Assembly: GCA_900545055.1 (NCBI GenBank)
Contig: UQXP01000004.1
Location: forward strand, 11,023-75,022
Source of the DNA: an uncultured Collinsella sp.
Lineage (GTDB): Bacteria; Actinomycetota; Coriobacteriia; Coriobacteriales; Coriobacteriaceae
Length of the DNA stretch: 64,000 nt
Direction of reading: 5' to 3'
Shown here piece after piece: positions 34,662 through 41,601 of the stretch. The stretch's first letter is position 1, and each line of letters starts with the position of its first letter. Made by a program: the position numbers and the translations under genes. Below the pieces are notes generated by a model. That model was given only the letters and a program-made list of their open reading frames with translations. It was not told the DNA's origin and did not search any database.

Positions 34662-37167
34662 GGTGATAAAGGTGACGGAACAGAAGATGAACCCGCAGGC
34701 TATCGAGGTGCGTGGCGCGCGCGTCCATAACCTCAAAGACATCGATATCGATATTCCGCTGGGAAAGCTCGTGGGCATTGCCGGCGTGTCGGGTTCGGGC
34801 AAGAGTTCGCTGGCACTCGGGGTTCTTTATGCCGAGGGCTCGCGCCGCTATCTGGAGGCGCTCAGCACCTATACCCGCCGTCGTCTGACGCAGGCCGAGC
34901 ACGCCCAGGTGGACGAGGTGCTGCACGTGCCAGCGGCGCTCGCATTACATCAGCGCCCCAGCGTACCGGGCGTGCGCTCGACCTTTGGTACCATGACCGA
35001 GCTCAACAATAGCCTGCGTCTACTCTTTAGCCGTTGCGCCCATCACGTGTGCCCGCATTGCGGGGCGCGTGTGGAGCCGAGCCTTAACGTGGCTGCGGGC
35101 CTGTCGCTCACGTGTCCGACATGCGGCCGCGAGTTCTACGCGCCGAGTGCCGAGGATTTGGCTTTCAATAGCGGCGGTGCGTGCCCTACCTGCGGCGGCA
35201 CCGGTGTCATGCGCGAGGTAGACGAGGCGAGCCTGGTGCCCGACGAGTCAAAGACCATCAACGAGGGTGCGGTGCTTCCCTGGGGCACGCTCATGTGGGA
35301 CCTGATGAAGCAGGTGGCCGGCGAGATGGGCGTGCGCACCGACGTGCCGTTTAACCAGCTCACGCCTCAAGAGCGCGACATCGTGTTTCACGGCCCGGCG
35401 GTTAAGAAGCATATTCTCTACGTTCCCAAAAACGGCGAGGGCGCCACGCCGCTCGACTTTACCTATTACAACGCCGTCTATACCGTCGAGAATGCGCTCG
35501 CCAAGGTTAAGGACGACAAGGGCCTCAAACGCGTTGCACGCTTTTTGCGCGAGGGGCCATGCCGTGACTGCGGCGGCACGCGTCTCTCCGAGGCTGCGCG
35601 CCAGCCCCAGGTGCGCGGTATCAATCTGGCACAGGCGGCGGCCATGACGCTTGGTGATGCGATTGAGTGGGTGCGCGGGGTGCCCGCGTCCTTGCCGCCC
35701 GAGATGCAGCCCATGGCGACGGATATCTGCGATTCGTTTTTGAGCACGGCTCGTCATCTGGTCGACCTGGGTCTCGATTACCTTTCGCTCGATCGCGCCG
35801 GTGCCACGCTCTCCACGGGTGAGCGCCAGCGTGTGCAACTCGCCCGTGTGGTGCGCAACCGATCGACGGGCGTGCTTTATGTGCTGGACGAGCCCTCGAT
35901 CGGCTTGCATCCTGCCAATGTCGACGGTTTGGTAGGCGTGATGCGCGATCTGGTGGGCGACGGCAACACCGTGGTCGTTGTCGACCACGATACGCGCGTG
36001 CTGGCGGAAGCTGATTATCTGGTCGAGATGGGCCCCGTTGCCGGAGCAGGCGGCGGCAACGTGATCGCTGCTGGTACGGTGGACGAGGTCGAACAATCGC
36101 AGGGCAGCCGTATCGCGCCGTTTTTGCGCGCCGAGCCCAAGCGCTTGCGTCCGCAGGTGACTGACGACGAAATGTTCGACCAGGGCCACATCCGCATGGC
36201 AACCGAAGCCATCCATACCGTCAAACCACTTAAAGTCGATATCCCTCGCGGCCGTCTTGTCGCGGTAACGGGCGTCTCCGGCTCGGGCAAGACGACGCTC
36301 GTGCTCGAGACGCTCATCCCTGCACTCAAGGCGCAAGCAGCGGGCGAGCGTTTGCCGAGCCACGTGCGCTGGATCGATGCCGAGGGCATTGCGCGCGCCA
36401 GTCTGATCGATGCCACGCCCATCGGCGCTAACGTGCGCTCGACGGTGGCGACCTATGCCGATATACATGACGAGTTGCGTCGTGCCTTCGCTCGTACGCC
36501 CGAGGCCAAGGCGGCTGGGTACAAGGCGGGTGCGTTTAGCTACAACACCGGTGCTCTGCGTTGCCCCACGTGTGATGGCACTGGTTCTATATCGCTCGAT
36601 GTGCAGTTCTTGCCCGATGTCGAGATTGTCTGCCCCGCGTGCCGTGGCTCACGTTACGCCGAGACGGCATCACATATCCATCGCGAGGGCAAGGACGGCA
36701 GCTTGCTTACGTTGCCGCAGCTTATGGATATGAGCGTGGACGAGGCCCTCGACGCCACCGTGGGGCTCAAGAAAGTGCAAGTCCGACTTCAGACGCTTCA
36801 CGACTTAGGCTTGGGCTATCTTACCCTGGGCGAGCCCACGCCGGCGCTTTCGGGCGGCGAGGCCCAGCGCCTTAAGCTCGCGAGCGAGATGGGGCGCGTG
36901 CAGGATGATGCCGTGTTCGTGTTCGATGAACCCACGATTGGCTTGCATCCGCTCGATGTCCAGGTGCTGTTGGGCGTGTTCGACGGCCTGGTCGCCAAGG
37001 GCGCCACGGTCATCGTGATCGAGCATGACCTCGACCTCATCCGTAACGCCGACTACGTGATCGACATGGGACCGGGCGGCGGCGACGCCGGTGGACAAAT
37101 CGTCTGCGCCGGCACACCGGGCGATATCGCCTCTTGCCCCAAGAGCATCACCGGCCGCTACCTATAA
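34654..37167 (+). CDS. UvrA-like ABC ATPase
   Basis: 837 residues against about 940 for housekeeping UvrA. Two ABC cassettes with GVSGSGKSSLA and GVSGSGKTTLV Walker A loops, signatures STGERQRVQLA and LSGGEAQRLKLA, and Walker B VLDEPSIGLHP and FDEPTIGLHP. Zinc modules are CPHC/CPTC (about 124-150) and CPTC/CPAC (about 635). Shorter UvrA-like proteins include DNA-damage and drug-resistance forms (UvrA2/DrrC), and no uvrB or uvrC is nearby. The start is uncertain: ATG 34654 overlaps the AAA+ stop by eight bases; 34687 is an alternative. The pairing suggests a joint role with the ATPase. Confidence 0.88.
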   Translation: MSRVIKVTEQKMNPQAIEVRGARVHNLKDIDIDIPLGKLVGIAGVSGSGKSSLALGVLYAEGSRRYLEALSTYTRRRLTQAEHAQVDEVLHVPAALALHQRPSVPGVRSTFGTMTELNNSLRLLFSRCAHHVCPHCGARVEPSLNVAAGLSLTCPTCGREFYAPSAEDLAFNSGGACPTCGGTGVMREVDEASLVPDESKTINEGAVLPWGTLMWDLMKQVAGEMGVRTDVPFNQLTPQERDIVFHGPAVKKHILYVPKNGEGATPLDFTYYNAVYTVENALAKVKDDKGLKRVARFLREGPCRDCGGTRLSEAARQPQVRGINLAQAAAMTLGDAIEWVRGVPASLPPEMQPMATDICDSFLSTARHLVDLGLDYLSLDRAGATLSTGERQRVQLARVVRNRSTGVLYVLDEPSIGLHPANVDGLVGVMRDLVGDGNTVVVVDHDTRVLAEADYLVEMGPVAGAGGGNVIAAGTVDEVEQSQGSRIAPFLRAEPKRLRPQVTDDEMFDQGHIRMATEAIHTVKPLKVDIPRGRLVAVTGVSGSGKTTLVLETLIPALKAQAAGERLPSHVRWIDAEGIARASLIDATPIGANVRSTVATYADIHDELRRAFARTPEAKAAGYKAGAFSYNTGALRCPTCDGTGSISLDVQFLPDVEIVCPACRGSRYAETASHIHREGKDGSLLTLPQLMDMSVDEALDATVGLKKVQVRLQTLHDLGLGYLTLGEPTPALSGGEAQRLKLASEMGRVQDDAVFVFDEPTIGLHPLDVQVLLGVFDGLVAKGATVIVIEHDLDLIRNADYVIDMGPGGGDAGGQIVCAGTPGDIASCPKSITGRYL

Positions 37168-37171
37168 GCGA

Positions 37172-37202
37172 ATGTGACAAAGGGACTGTCCCTTTGTCAC
37201 AT
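37172..37202. repeat. Short palindromic repeat, copy d
   Basis: Perfect 14-base arms as in copy c but with CTG centre, so in the opposite orientation to copy c. It lies between the 3' ends of the UvrA-like and AAA+ 2 genes. Confidence 0.9.
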
Positions 37203-37208
37203 CGGCGT

Positions 37209-38327
37209 CTATTTCACACATTGAGCAGCTAGATAGTCGCGGAAGAACGGCAACTCAAAGGCGACGACCCCTCGTCCGCGTTCTCCAATGATGCCGGCAT
37301 CAATCATACGACGCCGGTAGCGGGAGACCTGCTGCGGTGAACGCTTAAGGCGTTCGACGAGGTCGGCGGTAGTGGACTCTTCCTCATCGTCAAGCATGGC
37401 GATGAGGAATCGCTTGTCCTCTGCAGTGAGTTCTCGATAGGTTGCTGCGAGAATTCGGTCATCCATCTCGTCGCGGGCGATTATGATTCCCTGGTCAAAG
37501 TCGCGCGACGATATCTCCTTCGAGTTACTCGTGAGATCCCAGGCGCGGTAACCCACAAGCTGCAATAGAAAGGGGAAGCCCGAAATCGAGCGAACAGCCT
37601 TATCGATTCCCTCGGCATTCGCCACGCGGTCGTTTTCCTGAATCGTTCGAATCAGGGCTTCGCGCACATCGTGGTCGGCAATTCGCCCCAGATGATATTG
37701 CTGAGCACGGCGAAGAAACGAGACCGTCTTATGGCTCAGCAGTGTCGAGACGTTGTTGGGAAGTCCCGCCATGAGCAGGGCAACGCGCTTTCCGTCGGTC
37801 ACAAAGTGCTGATATGTAGCTGCGAGTTGAATCATCTCGTCGAGCGTCGGATCGACCTCATCAACCGTGATGAGCAGTCCGGTGCCGGCCTCATTGAGCT
37901 GGTCGATGATGTCACTCATGCGGTAACGCCAGGTCGAAACCTCATGGGCGTGACTGACCTCGATGCTGCCGAGAGGCGCGATTCCAAGACCGGTAATTTC
38001 GAAATCGCTCGATAGATCAATGAGGTGGGCTGCTGCCCGTTTTGCTCCGAGCTCGATTTCCTCAAGCATTCCTGGAAGCGCGGTTGTCTTTACGGCAACC
38101 CAGCCATGGGATTCGGCCCTCGTCGCAAGCGACGACATGAGGGCGGTCTTACCTGTTCCGCGTGCCCCCGAGAAGATGGAGGTCAGTTCCGGGCGTCTGC
38201 GCTGGCTCAAGAAAGCACGGTCCAGATCACGAATGATCTGCTGCCTTCCGGCAAGATGTGCGGGAACCTCACCAAAACTAGGAGTAAACGGGTTTTCGAG
38301 ATACTCCACTGTGCCCTCCTTCAGCAT
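37209..38327 (-). CDS. AAA+ ATPase with C-terminal winged helix, paralogue 2
   Basis: 372 residues, the same length as paralogue 1. Walker A GARGTGKT (about 53-60), Walker B LLITVDEVD (about 152), sensor-like ALLMAGLPN, SVSFLRRAQQ-type block (TVSFLRRAQQYHLG), GFPFLLQLVGYRAW, and a C-terminal winged helix with STTADLVERLKRSPQQVSRYRRRM. It is a diverged paralogue rather than a recent copy. ATG 38327 has AGGG/GAGG-poor leader sequence but follows the 10-bp repeat array at 38333-38387. No UvrA-like partner is joined to it; its 3' end meets the UvrA-like gene tail-to-tail. Confidence 0.85.
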   Translation of the reverse strand: MLKEGTVEYLENPFTPSFGEVPAHLAGRQQIIRDLDRAFLSQRRRPELTSIFSGARGTGKTALMSSLATRAESHGWVAVKTTALPGMLEEIELGAKRAAAHLIDLSSDFEITGLGIAPLGSIEVSHAHEVSTWRYRMSDIIDQLNEAGTGLLITVDEVDPTLDEMIQLAATYQHFVTDGKRVALLMAGLPNNVSTLLSHKTVSFLRRAQQYHLGRIADHDVREALIRTIQENDRVANAEGIDKAVRSISGFPFLLQLVGYRAWDLTSNSKEISSRDFDQGIIIARDEMDDRILAATYRELTAEDKRFLIAMLDDEEESTTADLVERLKRSPQQVSRYRRRMIDAGIIGERGRGVVAFELPFFRDYLAAQCVK

Positions 38328-38332
38328 CTCGG

Positions 38333-38387
38333 GTTAACTTCATTTTATTCTAGTTAATTTCAGTTAAAAACGGTTAATTACGTTTAA
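38333..38387 (-). promoter_or_regulatory. 10-bp phased GTTAA direct repeats upstream of AAA+ gene 2
   Basis: On the plus strand GTTAA starts at 38333, 38353, 38363 and 38373; the slot at 38383 reads TTTAA and that at 38343 is degenerate. The phase is exactly ten bases over six slots. The array sits 6-60 bases upstream of the ATG. Compare the GGTATAA array of paralogue 1. Confidence 0.7.
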
Positions 38388-38402
38388 CTTCATGCCGATC
38401 GA

Positions 38403-38433
38403 ATGTGACAAAGGGGCTGTCCCTTTGTCACAT
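38403..38433. repeat. Short palindromic repeat, copy e (contains the trmL stop codon)
   Basis: Arms ATGTGACAAAGGG and CCCTTTGTCACAT, 13 bases, GCTGT centre. The trmL stop (TGA on the minus strand, 38428-38430) lies inside the right arm. Same orientation as copy d. Confidence 0.9.
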
Positions 38434-39027
38434 GCCGGCAAAGCCTGTCTGGCGCAGGGCCTCGTAGAGGACGATGGCGGCGCTGTTGGAGAGGTTGAGG
38501 GCGCTGATGCGGTAGTCGTCCGGGTCGATGAAGTTGCCGCAGATGTCCTGCTGCAGGATGGCCTCGTGGCTGTCCTCGGTGTGCCCGAGCGATTCCTCAT
38601 GGGCCTCCCAAACGTCGGCGTTATCGAGTGAGTCGCAATCGCGCAGCATGGGGATGCGCTCGCAGCATACGGGCGCCGCGGCAAGCAGCTCCTCGGGAAT
38701 GCCCGAGCTCTCGCTGCCAAAGACCAAGAAGTCGCCGTCGCGGTAGGTGCTCTGCGCATAGGTGCGGCGCGCCTTTTTGGTCAGCAGGTGCAGGCGCTCA
38801 TCGGCGGGGGAGAGCCCGTTGCGGGTAAGGAAATCCTCCCAGCCGGCATACGTCGTCACGTCCAAGTTTTGCCAGTAGCCCAGGCCGGCGCGACGTACCG
38901 TCTTGTCGTCGAGCGAAAAGCCCAGCGGCTCCACCAGATGCAGACGGGTGCCGGTGACCACACAAGTGCGGCCGATGTTACCCGTATTGGCGGGAATCTC
39001 GGGCGCATACAGCACAATGTTGAACAT
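38428..39027 (-). CDS. trmL: tRNA (cytidine34/uridine34-2'-O)-methyltransferase TrmL
   Basis: 199 residues, SPOUT fold. Start MFNIVLYAPEIPANTGNIGRTC is the family signature; GSESSGIPEELL (about residue 108) and NLSNSAAIVLYEALRQ at the end form the SAM-binding knot. It methylates the wobble ribose of tRNA-Leu isoacceptors. ATG 39027 has AAGGAG upstream; the longer open frame is not needed. About 20 residues longer than the E. coli enzyme through an insertion near residue 150. Confidence 0.95.
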   Translation of the reverse strand: MFNIVLYAPEIPANTGNIGRTCVVTGTRLHLVEPLGFSLDDKTVRRAGLGYWQNLDVTTYAGWEDFLTRNGLSPADERLHLLTKKARRTYAQSTYRDGDFLVFGSESSGIPEELLAAAPVCCERIPMLRDCDSLDNADVWEAHEESLGHTEDSHEAILQQDICGNFIDPDDYRISALNLSNSAAIVLYEALRQTGFAGM

Positions 39028-39049
39028 GAATCTCCTTGGCTCAGAACGA

Positions 39050-39089
39050 AAAACCGCCGCGAAGGGGACAGGCACCTTCGTGGCGGTTT
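39050..39089 (-). terminator. Terminator of the COG0523 gene, GGGGACAG core
   Basis: AAACCGCC(G)CGAAGG pairs with CCTTCG(T)GGCGGTTT; on the minus strand a run of T follows. The loop GGACAGGCA carries the same core as the intergenic repeats, so this terminator may have come from one. Confidence 0.65.
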
Positions 39090-39126
39090 GGCGGCTACAG
39101 GGGCGGAAGGGTCCGTCTCGATAGAC

Positions 39127-40257
39127 CTAGGCGCGGTGCCAGTCGGTCAGGCAGGCATCGAGGGAGGCGATGAGTGCATCCTTGTCCATGTGACGGCCGA
39201 TGATGCACAGGCTCGTCATGCGGTCGCCCGTCTCTTCGTCCCAAATCTGCATGATCTCGGGGTTCTCATCGATGATCTTCTGCTTCTCGCCCTCGGGCGC
39301 GGAGTCAACGAACAGACCGTTCTCCATCAGGCGCATCTGGTGGCCAGCCTGCTCGAACATGTAGCACATGTCCGGATCGCCGGTCTGCCACAGCGGACCC
39401 TTGACGCGGATGACCTCGTCAGGCCATTCCTGCTCAACAAAATCGGTGAACTTCTGCAGGTCAAACGGCTTGCGGCGCGAGTACACAAAGGTCTCGATGT
39501 CGTACTCGAGCACCTCGGGGTCGTCGTGCTCCTCGGGGTGCTCCATGGCCTCGATCCAGGCGGCAGAGTTGTAGGCGCGCATAAAGTCGAAGCGGTCGGT
39601 GTCGAGCAGCTCCTCCATGGGGACCTCGCCGTTTTGAGCCTCGACAATCACGGCATCCTTCTGCAGGCTGCGCACGATGGCCTTGAGCTCGGCAATCTGC
39701 TCAGGGCTCACGGTATCGGTCTTGTTGAGGATCAGCGTGGAGCAGAACTCGATCTGCTGGATGAGCAGGCTTTCGATGTCGTCCTCGTCGATATCCTCGG
39801 CCAGCAGGTCGCGACCGCCGTTGAACTCGTCGTACATGCGGGCGCAGTCGACCACGGCCACGATGTTGTCGAGCGCGAGCTTGGGCTCGCCGCCCACCTT
39901 GGCCTCGTCGCAGAAGCTCGAGATGGTGTAGGCGATGGGGATGGGCTCGCAAATGCCCGATGCTTCGATGATGATGTAATCGAAGTCGCCCGAATCGGCG
40001 ATGCCCTGCAGCTGGTTGGCAAGGTCGTCCGAAAGCGTACAGCAGATGCAGCCGTTGGTGAGCGGGATGAGGTCGTCGGTCTCGGAAAGGCCGCCGTCGG
40101 CGATGAGGCTGGCGTCGACGTTGATCTCGCCGATATCGTTGACTATCACGGCAGCACGGATGCCGCCGTCGTTGGCGAGGATGTGGTTGAGCAGCGTGGT
40201 CTTGCCGGCACCGAGGTAGCCGGTAAGCATGATGATCTTCACGGGTTTATTGGGCAT
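39127..40257 (-). CDS. COG0523 (CobW/P47K) G3E GTPase, putative metallochaperone
   Basis: 376 residues. G1 loop GYLGAGKTT (about 12-20), the metal-binding CICC (about 70-73), IIIEASGICEP, NKTD (about 176), and a C-terminal CobW_C domain from about residue 250. Family members deliver zinc or cobalt to target enzymes. AAAGGAGG lies before ATG 40257; the upstream in-frame ATG at 40278 overlaps that site. No metal-regulator site was clearly seen. Confidence 0.9.
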   Translation of the reverse strand: MPNKPVKIIMLTGYLGAGKTTLLNHILANDGGIRAAVIVNDIGEINVDASLIADGGLSETDDLIPLTNGCICCTLSDDLANQLQGIADSGDFDYIIIEASGICEPIPIAYTISSFCDEAKVGGEPKLALDNIVAVVDCARMYDEFNGGRDLLAEDIDEDDIESLLIQQIEFCSTLILNKTDTVSPEQIAELKAIVRSLQKDAVIVEAQNGEVPMEELLDTDRFDFMRAYNSAAWIEAMEHPEEHDDPEVLEYDIETFVYSRRKPFDLQKFTDFVEQEWPDEVIRVKGPLWQTGDPDMCYMFEQAGHQMRLMENGLFVDSAPEGEKQKIIDENPEIMQIWDEETGDRMTSLCIIGRHMDKDALIASLDACLTDWHRA

Positions 40258-40343
40258 GTGCCCTCCTTTGTTAGGCATGGCTTACAGTTGAATCTTATGC
40301 CAAACGCCTGCTCTTATACCCACGCGCCGACAAATAACACAGG

Positions 40344-40682
40344 CTACTCCCAGGCTCCCCATACATCGGGGCAATAACCGACGGTGGCCTTTTTGCCGTT
40401 GCGCACGATGGGCTCAGCTAGAACCTGCTGGTTTTCGAGCAGCTTGTCGAAGCGCTGGCTAGGGGTGAGGTGCTGGATGAGCGCGAGCGTCTCCTCGTCC
40501 TTGGCCTTGGGGTTGAGCAACTTGTCGATACCGCCGACCGCTTGCATCACGCTCGTGAGTTCGCCCTTGCTCATCTCCTTTTCCTTAAGGTCAATAAACT
40601 GCACCTTAATGCGGCGCTCCTTAAAATAGCGTTGGGCCTTCTTGGTATCAAAGGACTTTTTGGTGCCGAAGATTTGAATCAT
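40344..40682 (-). CDS. ArsC/Spx-fold protein lacking the catalytic cysteine
   Basis: 112 residues with the ArsC-family thioredoxin-like fold: MIQIFGTKKSFDTKKAQRYFKER, then PIVRNGKKATVGY near the end. In arsenate reductases the N-terminal loop has Cys (NxxC); here it is TKKSFDT with Ser, so arsenate reduction is unlikely. Probably a member of the uncharacterised ArsC-related group. A strong hairpin (CCGCCGTT / AACGGCGG, 40691-40712) lies 9 bases upstream of the start and could mask the ribosome site. Confidence 0.82.
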   Translation of the reverse strand: MIQIFGTKKSFDTKKAQRYFKERRIKVQFIDLKEKEMSKGELTSVMQAVGGIDKLLNPKAKDEETLALIQHLTPSQRFDKLLENQQVLAEPIVRNGKKATVGYCPDVWGAWE

Positions 40683-40690
40683 ATTGTGTT

Positions 40691-40860
40691 CCGCCGTTCT
40701 AACGAACGGCGGTCACCTCGACGCTGCAAAGCCATCTGATGGGCAATCTGCCTTTCAATCGTCGGGCGCGGGCAAAAGCCCAGCGCCCTTCTCTTTCAAG
40801 GCACCTTGCCTCATCAGCTGGCTTTTCGCTGACATTGATAGAACTTCGAGGTGACCACCG
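40691..40860. repeat. ~170-bp long imperfect palindrome
   Basis: GGTCACCTCGA (40711-40721) is matched by TCGAGGTGACC (about 40845-40855); inside, AAAGCC-TCTGATG-GGCAA pairs with TTGCC-CATCAG-GGCTTT. The centre is GGGCGCGGGC-AAAA-GCCCAGCGCCC at about 40764-40788. A separate short hairpin, 40691-40712, precedes it. The whole can fold as one long arm. Sequence is unlike the 185-bp elements. It lies between the flavoprotein and ArsC-like genes; no open frame. Confidence 0.7.
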
Positions 40861-40866
40861 CTGGAC

Positions 40867-41490
40867 TTATCGAATGAAGTTGGTGCGGGCGCGATCGGCT
40901 TCGGGGGCTTCGACGCCGGCGGCCTGCCCTGCCTCGATACAATGCAGGAGCCAGGCCATGTTCTTGCCGATGTTGCGCATGGTGGCCAGGCCCTCAGCGT
41001 CCTGGGCGGCCTCGCCCGGCATGGCACCAAAGACGTTGTTCCAGTACGTGGAGGCGACCACGGGCATCTGGTTGATGGTGAAGTACTTGTTGAGTACATC
41101 GAACGTGGTCGACGTGCCGCCGCGGCGGGCAACGGCGACAGCGGCGCCCGGCTTGTGCGCAAAGGCCTTGCTGCCAGCATAAAACGCGCGGTCGAGGGCC
41201 GAGAGGATGCGGCCGCTGGGGTGTGCGTAGTAGACGGGGGAGCCAAAGACAAAGCCATCTGCCTGCTCGGCGGCAGCGATCAGCTCGTTCACCACGTCGT
41301 CATCAAAGGCGCATCGACCGCCAAGCTTGCCGCACTGGCCGCAACCGATGCAATCGCGGATGGGCTTGGCGCCCAGCTGAAACACCTCGGTATCAATGCC
41401 CTCGGCGTTGAGTTGCTTGGCGACCTCGGCGAGTGCGCGGGCGGTGTTGCCGTTTGCCTTGGGGCTGCCATTGACTAAAAGAACCTTCAT
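40867..41490 (-). CDS. NAD(P)H-dependent flavodoxin-fold reductase
   Basis: 207 residues. MKVLLVNGSPKANGNTAR is the FMN phosphate loop; CIGCGQCGKLGGRC (about 49-62) is a Cys motif typical of iron-sulfur flavoproteins of anaerobes; GSPVYYAHPSGRILSALDR follows. Likely an electron-transfer or quinone/nitro-reductase flavoprotein. ATG 41490 with AGAGGGAG upstream; GTG one codon earlier is less likely. Confidence 0.88.
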   Translation of the reverse strand: MKVLLVNGSPKANGNTARALAEVAKQLNAEGIDTEVFQLGAKPIRDCIGCGQCGKLGGRCAFDDDVVNELIAAAEQADGFVFGSPVYYAHPSGRILSALDRAFYAGSKAFAHKPGAAVAVARRGGTSTTFDVLNKYFTINQMPVVASTYWNNVFGAMPGEAAQDAEGLATMRNIGKNMAWLLHCIEAGQAAGVEAPEADRARTNFIR

Positions 41491-41601
41491 CACAAACTCC
41501 CTCTGCTTTTGGTGACTTCTGCGGAGGATTATCGCACGAGAGGGCAGATGGCGTGGGGCGCGGTGCGAAACGGTTTGTGTTTCACATCGCGCCCCGTGGT
41601 G

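Noticed and set aside
34654..37167. Housekeeping UvrA of nucleotide excision repair
   Set aside because: It is about 100 residues short, has no uvrB or uvrC nearby, and is coupled to an AAA+ gene, so a specialised UvrA-like protein is more likely.
38788..40377. 529-residue plus-strand frame across trmL and the COG0523 gene
   Set aside because: It spans two real minus-strand genes and their terminator; composition is that of a shadow frame.
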